NCBI RefSeq assembly: GCF_000515215.1
Contig: NZ_KI911557.1
Span: forward strand, 3,343,741 to 3,407,740
DNA length: 64,000 nt
DNA from: Methylomonas sp. 11b
GTDB lineage: Bacteria > Pseudomonadota > Gammaproteobacteria > Methylococcales > Methylomonadaceae
Direction: 5' to 3'
A program made the position numbers and the translations under genes. This document shows, one piece after another, positions 1 through 12,443 of this stretch; positions within the stretch are counted from its first letter, which is position 1; each line of letters opens with the position of its first letter. The notes beneath the pieces are model-generated. The model worked only from the letters and a program-made list of their open reading frames with translations, was not told the origin of the DNA and ran no database searches.

Positions 1-1370
1 TTGGCGCGGAATTTTAGTTTAAACGGCTGGCCGGCCTGTACCACCGGGCTGCGATCCAGCCATTCCAGGTAAAACGTGGGTTTAATGTAATCGCGCACCC
101 GAAACTCGCCACCGTAGGCTTTGTGGTCTATCTCGGCCAGTAAGCGATACAAGCCCGGCGTCTGGCTGGGATCGAGATCGAAACTACCGGAAAACGAACC
201 GAAATCGCTGAGCTGAGTTTGGCCTTGCAAACCGGTGGCGTTGCCGTCGGCACGAATCAGAGACACATCGGTTTGTTTGGATTGAAACGCCGGAATCCGC
301 AACTGGCCGTCCTGTAAATTGCGCACGATGCCTTTGTAATAAAAGGTTTCGCCGGGCTTGAAGATTGGCCTGTCAGTCATCACGAATACCGCGTCGTCCT
401 TGGCTTGCGTCGGCAAGAAGTCGGTGGCAGTCAGGGCGGTGCGCGCCGCTTCGTTAGGCTTAGCAGGCGGCGCATCGACCCGCACCAGCAATTTGCCATC
501 CAACACGCCATCCAGGTTGTTAAAACTCAATTCGCCGGCGGCGTTGGTGCTGGCCGGCAAGGTTTGCCAGCGGCCACGCCCATCGCGGTAACTGACTTTG
601 GCACCGGCCACCGGCTGTAAATCGCGGTTCATCGCCCGCACTAGCAATTGCTCGCTAGACTGTTTGACCTGCACCGCCAGGCTGCTGACCTGAATCAGAC
701 ACTGCGCTTCGTTTTTGCCTTGCACCGCTTGCAGCAAATAAATGCCGTCCGGCAATGGGTCGAGCGCCACTTGACGGACTTTATAGCGATGCTCGCTCCA
801 GGTATCTTCGTTAAACCACCAGCCCAAATCATGAGTTTGCTGACCGTTGCGCAGCAAATCCAGGTAACTTTCTTTCACCACCGTAAACCCTTTCGGCGGC
901 GCGACTAAAACCTGCTGCGGCACCGACACCAGCGGCTTTTCTGTGACGGTGAGCACCGAGCCGCTGAAATTGGTTTCTTTCAAAGACTTGCGAAACTCGA
1001 CATCCAGCATGCCGCGCAACAGCTTCAACGGCGATTGCGCATTGTTGAGACCCTTGGCGAAATAATGGCCGGGGTTCAGCTCGCTGACCGGCTGCTCGTA
1101 ACTGCGACTGACGTTGAACTGGCCATCCAGAAAGCTTTCCAGGTTATTGGCTTTTAGCACTCGGAGTAGCATCGGCTGGTCGGTGAGGGTGTAATCGAGG
1201 CGAATGTTGGGGGCTTCGGTGTTGGTGAAGCTGCGTTCGGCGGTTAGGTAGAATGGGCTGCCAGCCCATGAAGCGGTTGCGGTTAGTAATGTTACAAGCA
1301 GTAAGAAATGGCTGATGGCTTTGAGTAGCGCGCTGGGATTTTGTGTCGCTGTCGCGACGGGTTGTTTAAT
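1..1370 (-). CDS. alpha-2-macroglobulin family protein (YfaS-like), partial
   Basis: The reverse strand reads open from about 1370 to the window edge, so only the N-terminal ~455 residues are visible. A hydrophobic leader (LLKAISHFLLLVTLLTATA, then SWAGS) suggests export. Typical macroglobulin MG-domain phrases follow: VFVMTDRPIFKPGETFYYKG near residue 325 and IKPTFYLEW near 430. Such proteins are thought to act as periplasmic protease traps, and in E. coli YfaS sits with YfaA, YfaT and YfaP. The genes just upstream are relatives of those three. The start is unclear. No ATG, GTG or TTG occurs in frame ahead of the leader, and the frame runs on into a dispersed repeat at 1341-1645. The coordinate given is an in-frame ATT and is only a guess. 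The thioester region is outside the window. Confidence 0.85.
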   Translation of the reverse strand, partial: MKQPVATATQNPSALLKAISHFLLLVTLLTATASWAGSPFYLTAERSFTNTEAPNIRLDYTLTDQPMLLRVLKANNLESFLDGQFNVSRSYEQPVSELNPGHYFAKGLNNAQSPLKLLRGMLDVEFRKSLKETNFSGSVLTVTEKPLVSVPQQVLVAPPKGFTVVKESYLDLLRNGQQTHDLGWWFNEDTWSEHRYKVRQVALDPLPDGIYLLQAVQGKNEAQCLIQVSSLAVQVKQSSEQLLVRAMNRDLQPVAGAKVSYRDGRGRWQTLPASTNAAGELSFNNLDGVLDGKLLVRVDAPPAKPNEAARTALTATDFLPTQAKDDAVFVMTDRPIFKPGETFYYKGIVRNLQDGQLRIPAFQSKQTDVSLIRADGNATGLQGQTQLSDFGSFSGSFDLDPSQTPGLYRLLAEIDHKAYGGEFRVRDYIKPTFYLEWLDRSPVVQAGQPFKLKFRA

Positions 1371-1645
1371 GTCGGTTCGCGGACCGACAACCGCGATACT
1401 TTTCTTTGCTTGGCCAAAGAAAAGTATCCAAAAGAAAGGCCACCCGGACGCCGCTTTGATCCTGCGCGCCGAAGCTTTTGTCGAGGGTTTTCGGAAGGGG
1501 CTTCCCAGCCCCTCCGAAAACGAGCGGCATCCCTGCCGCTCCCCTAACGGGCAATTCTCGCCAAAAGCTCCGGTGCTCGGCGCGGCATACGGGAGAAAAC
1601 CTACTCCAACTTTCCGAATCGCAACACTGATACTGGTTATTGCTA
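1341..1645 (+). repeat. dispersed repeat, copy A (inverted relative to copy B)
   Basis: About 300 bp that reappears, inverted and diverged, at 2147-2453. Matching blocks include GTGTCGCT, TTTAATGTCGG, the GAAAGTATCC region, a GC-rich central hairpin (GGGGCTTCC...GCCCC) and AAAGCTCCGGTGCTCGGCGC near the far end. Read in one frame it gives a protein-like phrase ending KAPVLGAAYG. I regard that as a by-product of the repeat and not a gene. It also fills the gap between the macroglobulin gene and the small gene upstream of it. Confidence 0.8.
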
Positions 1646-1691
1646 TTAAATTGTGCTTAGGCATTTTCGACCCCAATGTTTGTTAGTGTCA

Positions 1692-2482
1692 TTACTGTTT
1701 TTTATGCCGCCTTTTTTGAGCACGACGAATTTCAGTGACATAGTGACGAAACAGCGCAGCTGTGGATGAATCATAGGAATCCGACGATGGGGTATACAGA
1801 GAGCCAAAACGGGGTAGTACGTAAGGTGAGCGATCACCTAGCAGGAATAGCAGGTAGGTTATTCCTGCTTCTAGGAAAACGGGGCATCTTGCGTTAGCCT
1901 GCTCAGTTGAGTCTGTTGCCCCCTGAACGACATCTCCAGGCTTTCCCGCTCCCTTCAAAACCTCAACGATTCGACCTTCGAAGTCAAAATTTGGCGCATA
2001 CCAACTATCACTAAGGGGCTTGCTATAGTTAACTGTATCAACGTTTATCACGTAGACTTGGTCATACGCCTTCAACTTCTCTAATGGAAATGTAGGCGGG
2101 TAGTACAGTGATTTACAGGCAGAACCAACATTCGACCAAACCAGAAATACCAATAACACTAGATAGGTGACTGTTGCGATTGAGACAGTGGGAATCCCGT
2201 ATGCCGCGCCGAGCACCGGAGCTTTTGGTGGGAATAGCCCGCAGGGGCGATGCACGGATGCATCGCGTTGCCGAAGGGGCAGGAAGCCCCTTTCGGCAAC
2301 CCCCACCAAAAGCGAGGAGCGCAGGGAATAAGCGGCATCCGGGTCGCCTTTTCTTTGGATACTTTCTATTGGCGATGCAAAAGAAAGTATCTCGGCTGTC
2401 GGTCCGAGCACCGACATTAAATAAACCGTCGCGTTTAGCGACACTTTCAATAACAACAACCCAAACAGCAAAGTCAAAATAA

Positions 2483-2486
<4 letters not shown>
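1692..2486 (-). CDS. small exported protein, possibly NTR/TIMP-like, with a repeat read through its N-terminus
   Basis: A 264-codon frame whose ATG overlaps the stop of the DUF2138 gene (ATGA), so translation could be coupled. Residues 1-15 are hydrophobic. Residues ~12-115 are encoded by dispersed-repeat copy B. A second hydrophobic segment (YLVLLVFLVWSNVGSA) is followed by a C-rich mature part of ~150 residues. The mature part has the look of a netrin/TIMP-like domain: ACKS at its start, FEGRIVEVLKG in the middle, CPVFLEAGITYLLFL later. This family guess is weak. The repeat has probably invaded or been fused to the 5' end. The authentic start may lie at the second hydrophobic segment, for example the GTG in CTA-GTG-TTA-TTG. 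It is the only member of this cluster with no counterpart in the E. coli yfa locus. Confidence 0.5.
2147..2453 (-). repeat. dispersed repeat, copy B (inverted relative to copy A)
   Basis: Inverted, diverged copy of the repeat at 1341-1645. Its reverse complement carries TTTAATGTCGG, GAGATACTTTC, the GC-rich central palindrome and AAAGCTCCGGTGCTCGGCGC in the same order. Copies A and B bracket about 500 bp holding the small exported-protein gene. Confidence 0.8.
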
Positions 2487-6123
<3,637 letters not shown>

Positions 6124-6154
6124 TTAAGCTGGGCCGATTACTCCATGGTCAGGA

Positions 6155-6871
6155 TTAAACGGCAGTCCGACGTCGTTGCAGACCCAAAAAGCCGACCAAG
6201 CCAGTCAAGAACATCCAGGCCGCTGCTGGCAGAGGCACCGGAGAACCTAAACCGCCGCCGCCGGCTGTGTCACCATCGCTAACAAATGAATCACTGTCTC
6301 CGTCCGTACCAATTGATCTGACATGTAAGCCGATGCGTAAAGCTTCGTCTTGCAGGCCATGCGCAAGGTCCAAAAAGCTAACACCAGTCTGTAAGGCTAT
6401 ACGAATACCCAGCAAATCGTTACTGGCGTTGATCCCTTTATTGGGATTGCCTGGATTAACATCGGCACCAAAACCAGAAGTTGCAACAAAACCGATTGTG
6501 TTGCCACCTGGCAAATTACTTGGGTTCAGGGTAGTACCGAAATCGGTAGTGCCTCCAAGCTGCAGAAATGGGGCGTATTGAGACAGCAGAAAGTTGCTAT
6601 CGTCAAAATAGATCTCGGCGATATTGGAAGCAATGCCAACAGCATTTTTAAACGTGAATAACACGTCAGTGGCACCAATACTTTGGTTTAAAAATGTTAG
6701 AGCATCGGCTGAATTGTATACCTCAACACTCAATTGGCTAGCCACGTTTTGACTGCTGTTATTAGTAACACGGGTAAAATCCAAGCTTATGGGCGACGCA
6801 AAAACTTGGGTGCTGGATAACAGCAACACTCCAGCTGCTACAAACGATTTGCTTAAAACGAACGATTTCAT
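6155..6871 (-). CDS. PEP-CTERM sorting domain protein
   Basis: 238 residues. The signal peptide is FVAAGVLLLSSTQVFA, cut before SPIS. The C-terminus carries a VPLPAAAWMFLTGLVGF segment and a basic tail (LQRRRTAV): the VPLPAA variant of the PEP-CTERM tripartite sorting signal, recognised by an exosortase and cleaved at the inner membrane. The mature part is rich in Ser, Asn and Gly and looks like a secreted beta-rich protein of unknown function. No exosortase gene is in this window. The gene is monocistronic, with a plausible promoter upstream and a terminator downstream. A second member of the class lies at 47648-48370. Confidence 0.88.
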   Translation of the reverse strand: MKSFVLSKSFVAAGVLLLSSTQVFASPISLDFTRVTNNSSQNVASQLSVEVYNSADALTFLNQSIGATDVLFTFKNAVGIASNIAEIYFDDSNFLLSQYAPFLQLGGTTDFGTTLNPSNLPGGNTIGFVATSGFGADVNPGNPNKGINASNDLLGIRIALQTGVSFLDLAHGLQDEALRIGLHVRSIGTDGDSDSFVSDGDTAGGGGLGSPVPLPAAAWMFLTGLVGFLGLQRRRTAV

Positions 6872-6906
6872 TGCAAGGTTCCTAATGAATTAAAAAGCGA
6901 TGATTC

Positions 6907-6935
6907 ATTCTATAGACTAAGCAAATCACTCACAA
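6907..6935 (-). promoter_or_regulatory. sigma-70-type promoter of the PEP-CTERM gene
   Basis: On the minus strand, TTGTGA (6935-6930), a 17 nt spacer, then TAGAAT (6912-6907). It sits ~36 nt upstream of the ATG at 6871. Pattern match only. Confidence 0.4.
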
Positions 6936-6967
6936 CCCTCCCAAAAGGGCATAAACGAAGGATAAAT

Positions 6968-9133
6968 TTATTCGAGAGTCCCTTGCAGCCGGGTAATCCA
7001 AGCATCTTTAGCATTCGGGTCGACATGAAACGCCAGCGCCACCGGTTTGTGCAACAAACCTTCTTCGCCGGAGGCGTTGGGATTAAGTTGGCGTTTTTCT
7101 ACAAAGTCGATCAAGCGTCTTAGGTGATAAACCAGTAGTACTCGATTGCCCTCGCTGCCTTTGTAGATTAAGTAGCCGACATTGTCTTCGCTCAAATCCG
7201 GGTTTCGGGTAATCAGCGCTGTCAATTTGGTTTCACAATCGCCGGCCAGGCTTTTCAATACCGAATCCGGATGCAAGCGTATCAATTTCACTAGGTGCTC
7301 GACCAAATTGCCGGCCAGTTGTTGCTGTTGCAATTGCTCTAGCTCTGTGTCGCTGCATAAAAAGCTTTCTGCTACCAAATAATGCCGATCGCGCTCGCCG
7401 TCATTGGCGAACAGCGAGATTTTCGCCACCGCGGTATCCTCCAAGGCATTGAGAAATTCTTGCGGGGAGCGGATATGCTTATCGATGGTCACTACCCATG
7501 GTAAGGCGCGACCGGTCGCTTCAAACCGCGACTTAACGCTGCCGATGACCCCCGAACGCGAGAGCTCTTGTTCACGGCCCGCCGGCTTGACTAGAAAAGC
7601 ATCGACGGCGGCAATTTGGGTGCGAAAGCCGGCGGCCTGAAAGTGCTTGATGGCGGTGGAATAACGCGGAGAGTAGGGGATGCCGGTGCCGTCGTACAAA
7701 ATATTGATCCGCAGCTCGCGGGCATGCTGCGCTACCAAGTCGCGCAGTCGGTTCGCAAAAGGCTCGACATAAACGTAGTCGTCGCTGTGGTGATTGGCGG
7801 CAGTCAGCAGTCGGTACAAATCGCTGAGCTTTCTAAATTCGTCCAAGGAAGCGATGACGAAATTGTCGCCACACAATGCGGTGGCGATTTCCTCGACTGC
7901 GGTTTTGCCGACACCGGCACCGCCCATACTCATCAAAAACTGCGGTTGATCGACCGGGGTTTTGCCGGCGAAAATCGCGTCGCGGGCCGCCAATAAAATC
8001 CGGGTGATCTTACCTAAACGCTCGTAGGCAATTTCCACGGTGCGGCGCAAACGGGTTTCGTTGCGAGCGGCGACCAGCATTCTTTGTTTTAAGGCTTCGT
8101 TGTCCCCTAATAAAAACAAATTGGCCTGCTCGCCGGCACATTGTTTCAATAAGTCTATTAGTTCGGCTTGGCTGGGGGAGCGCAAACCGGTGAGCATGTT
8201 CACGTCCAAGCAAAACAAGGGCGCAACGCCGTCCTCGCGGATGGGGATCGCGTCGATCTCGTTTTTGCCGGGGGCGCGCAAATCTTCGGTGCCCGGCAGA
8301 TAACCGATCACGTGCTCGGACACACTTAAGGGATTGTCAGCAAAATGCTGGCCGGCAATCAATTGTTCTGCGGTAATACTGCTCAGCGGCACCAGGCCGC
8401 CAGTCACGGTGATCAGGCATTCCACTCCGTCGCTGGTGATATGCGATAGAAACGGAATCCCCAGCAAAAAGCGTTTGTTCTCCGGCCATTTGCCATAGCG
8501 GTTGGCTTGGTTATGCAGGCTTTTAATCCGGCGGGGATCCAGCGCATGGGCAAAGGCGCGGCTCAGCGCCCGGTGTTGGCTATTGTGATCGTGCAGCACC
8601 AAAGCATCTTCGGCGGTTAGGCGGCGAAAATCAATGCCTTGCTCATATACGGCCTTGAAGGCCGGCAAATTACCGAGTGTGGAAATGAAAAAATCCAGCG
8701 TCATGCGATTGCCGTAGCCAAAAGGCCGAATCACCCGTAGGGAATGATAAAAGCTGGCCAGTCGCTCGGCGATGTCCTCGCTGTGGATGACAAAGCCGTT
8801 GTTATCGAAAATCGCACTATCGGCATTGCTGTCGCCATCCAACACCAAGCGCTCGATCGCCTCGCGGAACTGTTTGCGCTTGCCGGCATCCGGCATGGTA
8901 CCGGGTCGGTGGGTGACAGTAGGCTGTTCTTTCCAATCGCTGAACATCTCGCGATGAATGCGCGAGTACAAGCCGGTCATATATGTAACCCGTTTGGTCT
9001 GATCGTGCGAGACGGTGATTTCCAGCTCTTGCAACAAGGTCGACAATAATCCGGCACCTTGAGCAATAGCTAACGCGGTACGCAGGCGTTTTAGCGGTCG
9101 GTAACCGGGAATGTGCCGGCAGGGGTTTTGCAT
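6968..9133 (-). CDS. degenerate Fic domain plus zeta-toxin kinase domain protein
   Basis: 721 residues, no signal peptide. The N-terminal third ends with a Fic-like core at residues 134-147 (VIRPFGYGNRMTLD). The usual HPFxxGNGR catalytic loop is altered: Arg136 stands where the catalytic His is expected, and one Gly is missing. The C-terminal part has a P-loop (GGAGVGKT, 404-411), the DEFR motif at 431-434 and a long alpha/beta stretch (NILYDGTG, then DAFLVKPAGRE). This matches zeta-toxin family kinases, which phosphorylate UDP-N-acetylglucosamine in the characterised PezT/zeta toxins. No epsilon/PezA-type antitoxin frame lies next to it: the neighbours are a PEP-CTERM gene and, divergently, glyQ. 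The middle region (about 180-380) is unassigned. ATG 9133 is used; an alternative start at 9140 reads another frame. The substrate and whether it is toxic cannot be told from sequence. Confidence 0.72.
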   Translation of the reverse strand: MQNPCRHIPGYRPLKRLRTALAIAQGAGLLSTLLQELEITVSHDQTKRVTYMTGLYSRIHREMFSDWKEQPTVTHRPGTMPDAGKRKQFREAIERLVLDGDSNADSAIFDNNGFVIHSEDIAERLASFYHSLRVIRPFGYGNRMTLDFFISTLGNLPAFKAVYEQGIDFRRLTAEDALVLHDHNSQHRALSRAFAHALDPRRIKSLHNQANRYGKWPENKRFLLGIPFLSHITSDGVECLITVTGGLVPLSSITAEQLIAGQHFADNPLSVSEHVIGYLPGTEDLRAPGKNEIDAIPIREDGVAPLFCLDVNMLTGLRSPSQAELIDLLKQCAGEQANLFLLGDNEALKQRMLVAARNETRLRRTVEIAYERLGKITRILLAARDAIFAGKTPVDQPQFLMSMGGAGVGKTAVEEIATALCGDNFVIASLDEFRKLSDLYRLLTAANHHSDDYVYVEPFANRLRDLVAQHARELRINILYDGTGIPYSPRYSTAIKHFQAAGFRTQIAAVDAFLVKPAGREQELSRSGVIGSVKSRFEATGRALPWVVTIDKHIRSPQEFLNALEDTAVAKISLFANDGERDRHYLVAESFLCSDTELEQLQQQQLAGNLVEHLVKLIRLHPDSVLKSLAGDCETKLTALITRNPDLSEDNVGYLIYKGSEGNRVLLVYHLRRLIDFVEKRQLNPNASGEEGLLHKPVALAFHVDPNAKDAWITRLQGTLE

Positions 9134-9445
9134 GATCCACCCTCTTATTTTTTATAGTTATTATTTTCTGGGAGCTGATCTTAACTGGTTATTGACGGAG
9201 AAGGAATATTGGCTGAATGTCTTTCAACGGAGAACCGCTATTGTTGGCAGCTGAGTAAGTCCGTTGCGTTGCGTTATGGCGATCCGGTGTATGACGACGC
9301 TAGTGGGGATTCGGCGCATCAGTGCACAGATGATTCTGCTTGCCTGGAGCGATGTTAGCGGGCTTGGGCAGGATTCTTTAAAGCCCCTTGACGCCTGTCT
9401 GGCGAGCGCTTTTCAGGTACAATAAACTCATTTTTTATCTATCAA
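9134..9445. other. intergenic region between the zeta-toxin gene and glyQ
   Basis: About 310 bp between divergent genes. It holds no convincing gene. A TACAAT at 9418-9423 is a possible -10 box for glyQ, but the matching -35 position (CTGTCT, 9395-9400) is weak. A TTGACG at 9388-9393 is 24 nt from it, too far for sigma-70. No hairpin-plus-T terminator was seen. Confidence 0.5.
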
Positions 9446-10372
9446 GTGGCTCCCGACGTGTCGAATAGCAAAAACGATGTCTCTACTTTTCAGGGCCTGA
9501 TTCTGACCCTGCAGGAATACTGGTCGAATCAGGGTTGTGTGTTGTTGCAGCCTTTGGATCAGGAAGTCGGCGCCGGCACTTTCCACCCCGCCACTTTCTT
9601 GCGCGCCATCGGTCCGGAGCCATGGAACAGCGCTTACGTGCAACCTTCGCGCCGTCCGACCGATGGCCGTTACGGTGAAAACCCCAACCGCTTGCAGCAT
9701 TATTACCAGTTTCAGGTGATCATGAAGCCGTCGCCGGATAATATTCAAGAGCTATATCTGGGCTCACTACGCCATTTGGGATTGGATTTACTGGAACACG
9801 ACATTCGCTTCGTCGAGGACAACTGGGAGTCGCCAACGCTGGGCGCCTGGGGGCTGGGTTGGGAAGTGTGGCTTAACGGCATGGAAGTCACCCAATTTAC
9901 CTACTTTCAACAAGTCGGCGGCCTGGAATGCCGGCCGGTGAGCGGCGAGATAACCTATGGCCTGGAGCGGATTGCGATGTATCTGCAAGGCGTGGAAAGT
10001 GTGTATGACTTGGTGTGGACGCGCGGCCCGCAAGGCGTGGTGACCTATGGCGACGTGTTCCATCAAAATGAAGTGGAAATGTCGGAGTTCAACTTCGATC
10101 ACGCTAACGTTGATTTCCTGTTTCAGTGCTTCGACACTTACGAGCGCGAATGCCTGATGTTGCTGGAGAAAAATCTGCCGCTGCCGGCTTACGAAATGGT
10201 GTTAAAAGCTTCGCATTCCTTTAACCTGCTCGATGCCCGCCACGCCATTTCGGTCACCGAGCGTCAACGTTACATCTTACGGGTACGGAACATGGCAAAA
10301 TCGGTCGCCGAAGCCTATTACAACCGCCGGGAAGCGCTAGGCTTTCCGATTCTCGCCAGACAGGGAGCGTAA
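9446..10372 (+). CDS. glyQ: glycine--tRNA ligase alpha subunit
   Basis: Alpha subunit of the alpha2-beta2 bacterial glycyl-tRNA synthetase; it carries the class II catalytic core that activates glycine. The sequence is strongly conserved: [19 protein letters not shown] at the start, then [39 protein letters not shown] and [12 protein letters not shown]. 308 residues is the usual length. The start is GTG: either 9446 or 9458 ([11 protein letters not shown]), and neither has a clear ribosome site. glyS begins 1 nt after its stop, so the two subunits are co-translated. Confidence 0.97.
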   Translation: MAPDVSNSKNDVSTFQGLILTLQEYWSNQGCVLLQPLDQEVGAGTFHPATFLRAIGPEPWNSAYVQPSRRPTDGRYGENPNRLQHYYQFQVIMKPSPDNIQELYLGSLRHLGLDLLEHDIRFVEDNWESPTLGAWGLGWEVWLNGMEVTQFTYFQQVGGLECRPVSGEITYGLERIAMYLQGVESVYDLVWTRGPQGVVTYGDVFHQNEVEMSEFNFDHANVDFLFQCFDTYERECLMLLEKNLPLPAYEMVLKASHSFNLLDARHAISVTERQRYILRVRNMAKSVAEAYYNRREALGFPILARQGA

Positions 10373-10373
10373 C

Positions 10374-12443
10374 ATGACCGAGACTAATCATTTATTGTTC
10401 GAACTGGGCTGCGAGGAGTTGCCGCCGAAGTCTTTGAAAAAACTCAGTCAGGCCTTGCTGGACAACATTCTGGCAGGCTTGCAGGAAGCCGGTTTGAGCT
10501 ACGACCAAGGCCGGGCTTATGCCACGCCGCGTCGGTTGGCGGTTTTGATCGACGATCTACAAACCTTTCAAGCCGATAAAGTCGTGGAAAAACGCGGACC
10601 GGCAATTCAGGCGGCTTATGGTCCAGACGGCTCACCGAGCAAGGCGGCGCTGGGTTTTGCCGCCAGTTGCGGCGCCAGCTTTGAGGAATTGGAAAAGCTG
10701 GAAACCGACAAAGGTTCTTGGTTGGTCTTCAAACAGGCGGTAAAAGGTCAGGCAACCGCAGAATTGATTCCGGACATTATTCGTAAAAGCCTGGTCAATC
10801 TGCCGATTGCCAAACGCATGCGTTGGGGCAGTTTCGACGCTGAATTTGCCCGGCCGGTGCATTGGGCGGTTTTGCTGTTTGGTTCCGAGATTCTAATTAC
10901 CGATATTCTCGGTCGCACCACCAGCCGAGTTACCCGCGGCCATCGCTTTCATTCACCGCTGGATTTGAGCATCGGCAGCCCGCATGAGTATGTGGATATT
11001 CTGAAACAGTATGGCAAGGTGCTTGCCGACTTCGAAGAACGCATGACCATTATCCGCGACGCCGCGAATCAAGCTGCCAGCAACGTTGGCGGTATCGCCC
11101 ATATCGAAGACGATTTGCTGGAAGAAGTGGCTGCATTAAACGAATGGCCGGTACCGGTCGTGGGTAATTTTGACGCGCGTTTTCTGGCGTTGCCGCAGGA
11201 GGTGTTGATCACCACGATGCAATCAAACCAGAAATATTTCCCAGTGAAGAATGCGGCGGGCCGGCTGTTACCGCATTTCATTACCTTCGCCAATATCGAA
11301 AGCTTCAACCCTGACGCCATTCGTCAAGGTAACGAGCGCGTGGTGTTGCCACGCTTGGTTGACGCTGAGTTCTTTTGGAAACAGGATAGGAAACAGTCGC
11401 TGGCCGAGCGCGTCGAGAGTCTGAAAAGTATCGTTTTTCAGAAAGATCTGGGCACCTTGTTCGATAAAACCCAGCGCGTCGCCAGCTTGGCGGCCTTGAT
11501 CGCCGAGAAGTTGGGCGCCGATGTCGAATTAGCGAAGCGCGCTGCACTGTTGGCCAAAACCGATTTGATGACCAATATGGTCGGCGAATTCGCCAACCTG
11601 CAAGGTACGATGGGCCGTTATTACGCGGCGGCAGACGGTGAACATGCCGACGTGGCGTTGGCCTTGGAAGAACATTATTATCCCAAGCAATCCGGCGGCG
11701 CGACACCGAGCGGCCAAATCGGCCAGGTGTTGGCGCTGGCGGAAAAAATAGACACCCTGGCCGGCATTTTCAGCGCCGGCTTGATTCCAACTGGCGATAA
11801 AGATCCTTACGCCTTGCGCCGAGCCACACTGGGTATCTTGCGGGTACTGATCGAAAATGGTATTGCGCTGGATGTTGTCGAACTGCTGGATGCAGCGCTG
11901 GATCAGTTCAGCCATAGCTTTAACAAAGCCGAAACCCGGCAAAAGGTAATCGCTTTTCTGTTCGACCGTTTAAAAGGCTATTGTCTGGATCAGGGCTACA
12001 CCAGCCATGAATTCGAAGCGGTGCTAGCGGTCAATCCGACCAGCCCCTTGGATTTCATGCTACGTATTCGCGCCGTGCAAAGCTTTAGAGCCTTGCCGGA
12101 AGCGGAAAGTCTGGCGGCCGCGAACAAGCGCATTATCAACATCCTGAAAAAATCGGATCAAGCGCCTACCGAGAGCATTGGCGCCCTGGTCGAGGCAGCC
12201 GAGAAAAACCTGCTTGCGGCGGCCGAGCAATCGGAAACCGACATTCTGCCCTTGCTGGCAGAACAGAAATATCCGCTGGCCTTGAGCCGTTTAGCGCAAT
12301 TGCGCGATAGCGTTGATGCGTTTTTTGATAATGTCATGGTCAATACCGACGACGAGGCTTTACGCAATAGCCGTTTGGCATTGCTGGCCAAATTGTCCAA
12401 TCAATTCCTGAAAATTGCCGATATATCTAAACTGCAATCGTGA
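10374..12443 (+). CDS. glyS: glycine--tRNA ligase beta subunit
   Basis: Beta subunit of glycyl-tRNA synthetase, needed for tRNA recognition. 689 residues, as in E. coli GlyS. It starts TNHLLFELGCEELPPKSLKKL, the family N-terminus. Further conserved phrases are RGPAIQAAYG, AKRMRWG, FARPVHW and TDLMTNMVGEF, followed by the C-terminal anticodon-binding region. It lies directly after glyQ and shares 4 nt (GTGA) with gmhB downstream. Confidence 0.97.
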   Translation: MTETNHLLFELGCEELPPKSLKKLSQALLDNILAGLQEAGLSYDQGRAYATPRRLAVLIDDLQTFQADKVVEKRGPAIQAAYGPDGSPSKAALGFAASCGASFEELEKLETDKGSWLVFKQAVKGQATAELIPDIIRKSLVNLPIAKRMRWGSFDAEFARPVHWAVLLFGSEILITDILGRTTSRVTRGHRFHSPLDLSIGSPHEYVDILKQYGKVLADFEERMTIIRDAANQAASNVGGIAHIEDDLLEEVAALNEWPVPVVGNFDARFLALPQEVLITTMQSNQKYFPVKNAAGRLLPHFITFANIESFNPDAIRQGNERVVLPRLVDAEFFWKQDRKQSLAERVESLKSIVFQKDLGTLFDKTQRVASLAALIAEKLGADVELAKRAALLAKTDLMTNMVGEFANLQGTMGRYYAAADGEHADVALALEEHYYPKQSGGATPSGQIGQVLALAEKIDTLAGIFSAGLIPTGDKDPYALRRATLGILRVLIENGIALDVVELLDAALDQFSHSFNKAETRQKVIAFLFDRLKGYCLDQGYTSHEFEAVLAVNPTSPLDFMLRIRAVQSFRALPEAESLAAANKRIINILKKSDQAPTESIGALVEAAEKNLLAAAEQSETDILPLLAEQKYPLALSRLAQLRDSVDAFFDNVMVNTDDEALRNSRLALLAKLSNQFLKIADISKLQS

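Noticed and set aside
1315-1686. A plus-strand 123-codon frame ending in a KAPVLGAAYG phrase
   Set aside because: It is the dispersed repeat read in one frame; the inverted copy at 2147-2453 gives the same phrase.
9388-9423. TTGACG and TACAAT as a glyQ promoter pair
   Set aside because: The spacing is 24 nt, outside the sigma-70 range. Only the -10 box remains a weak candidate.
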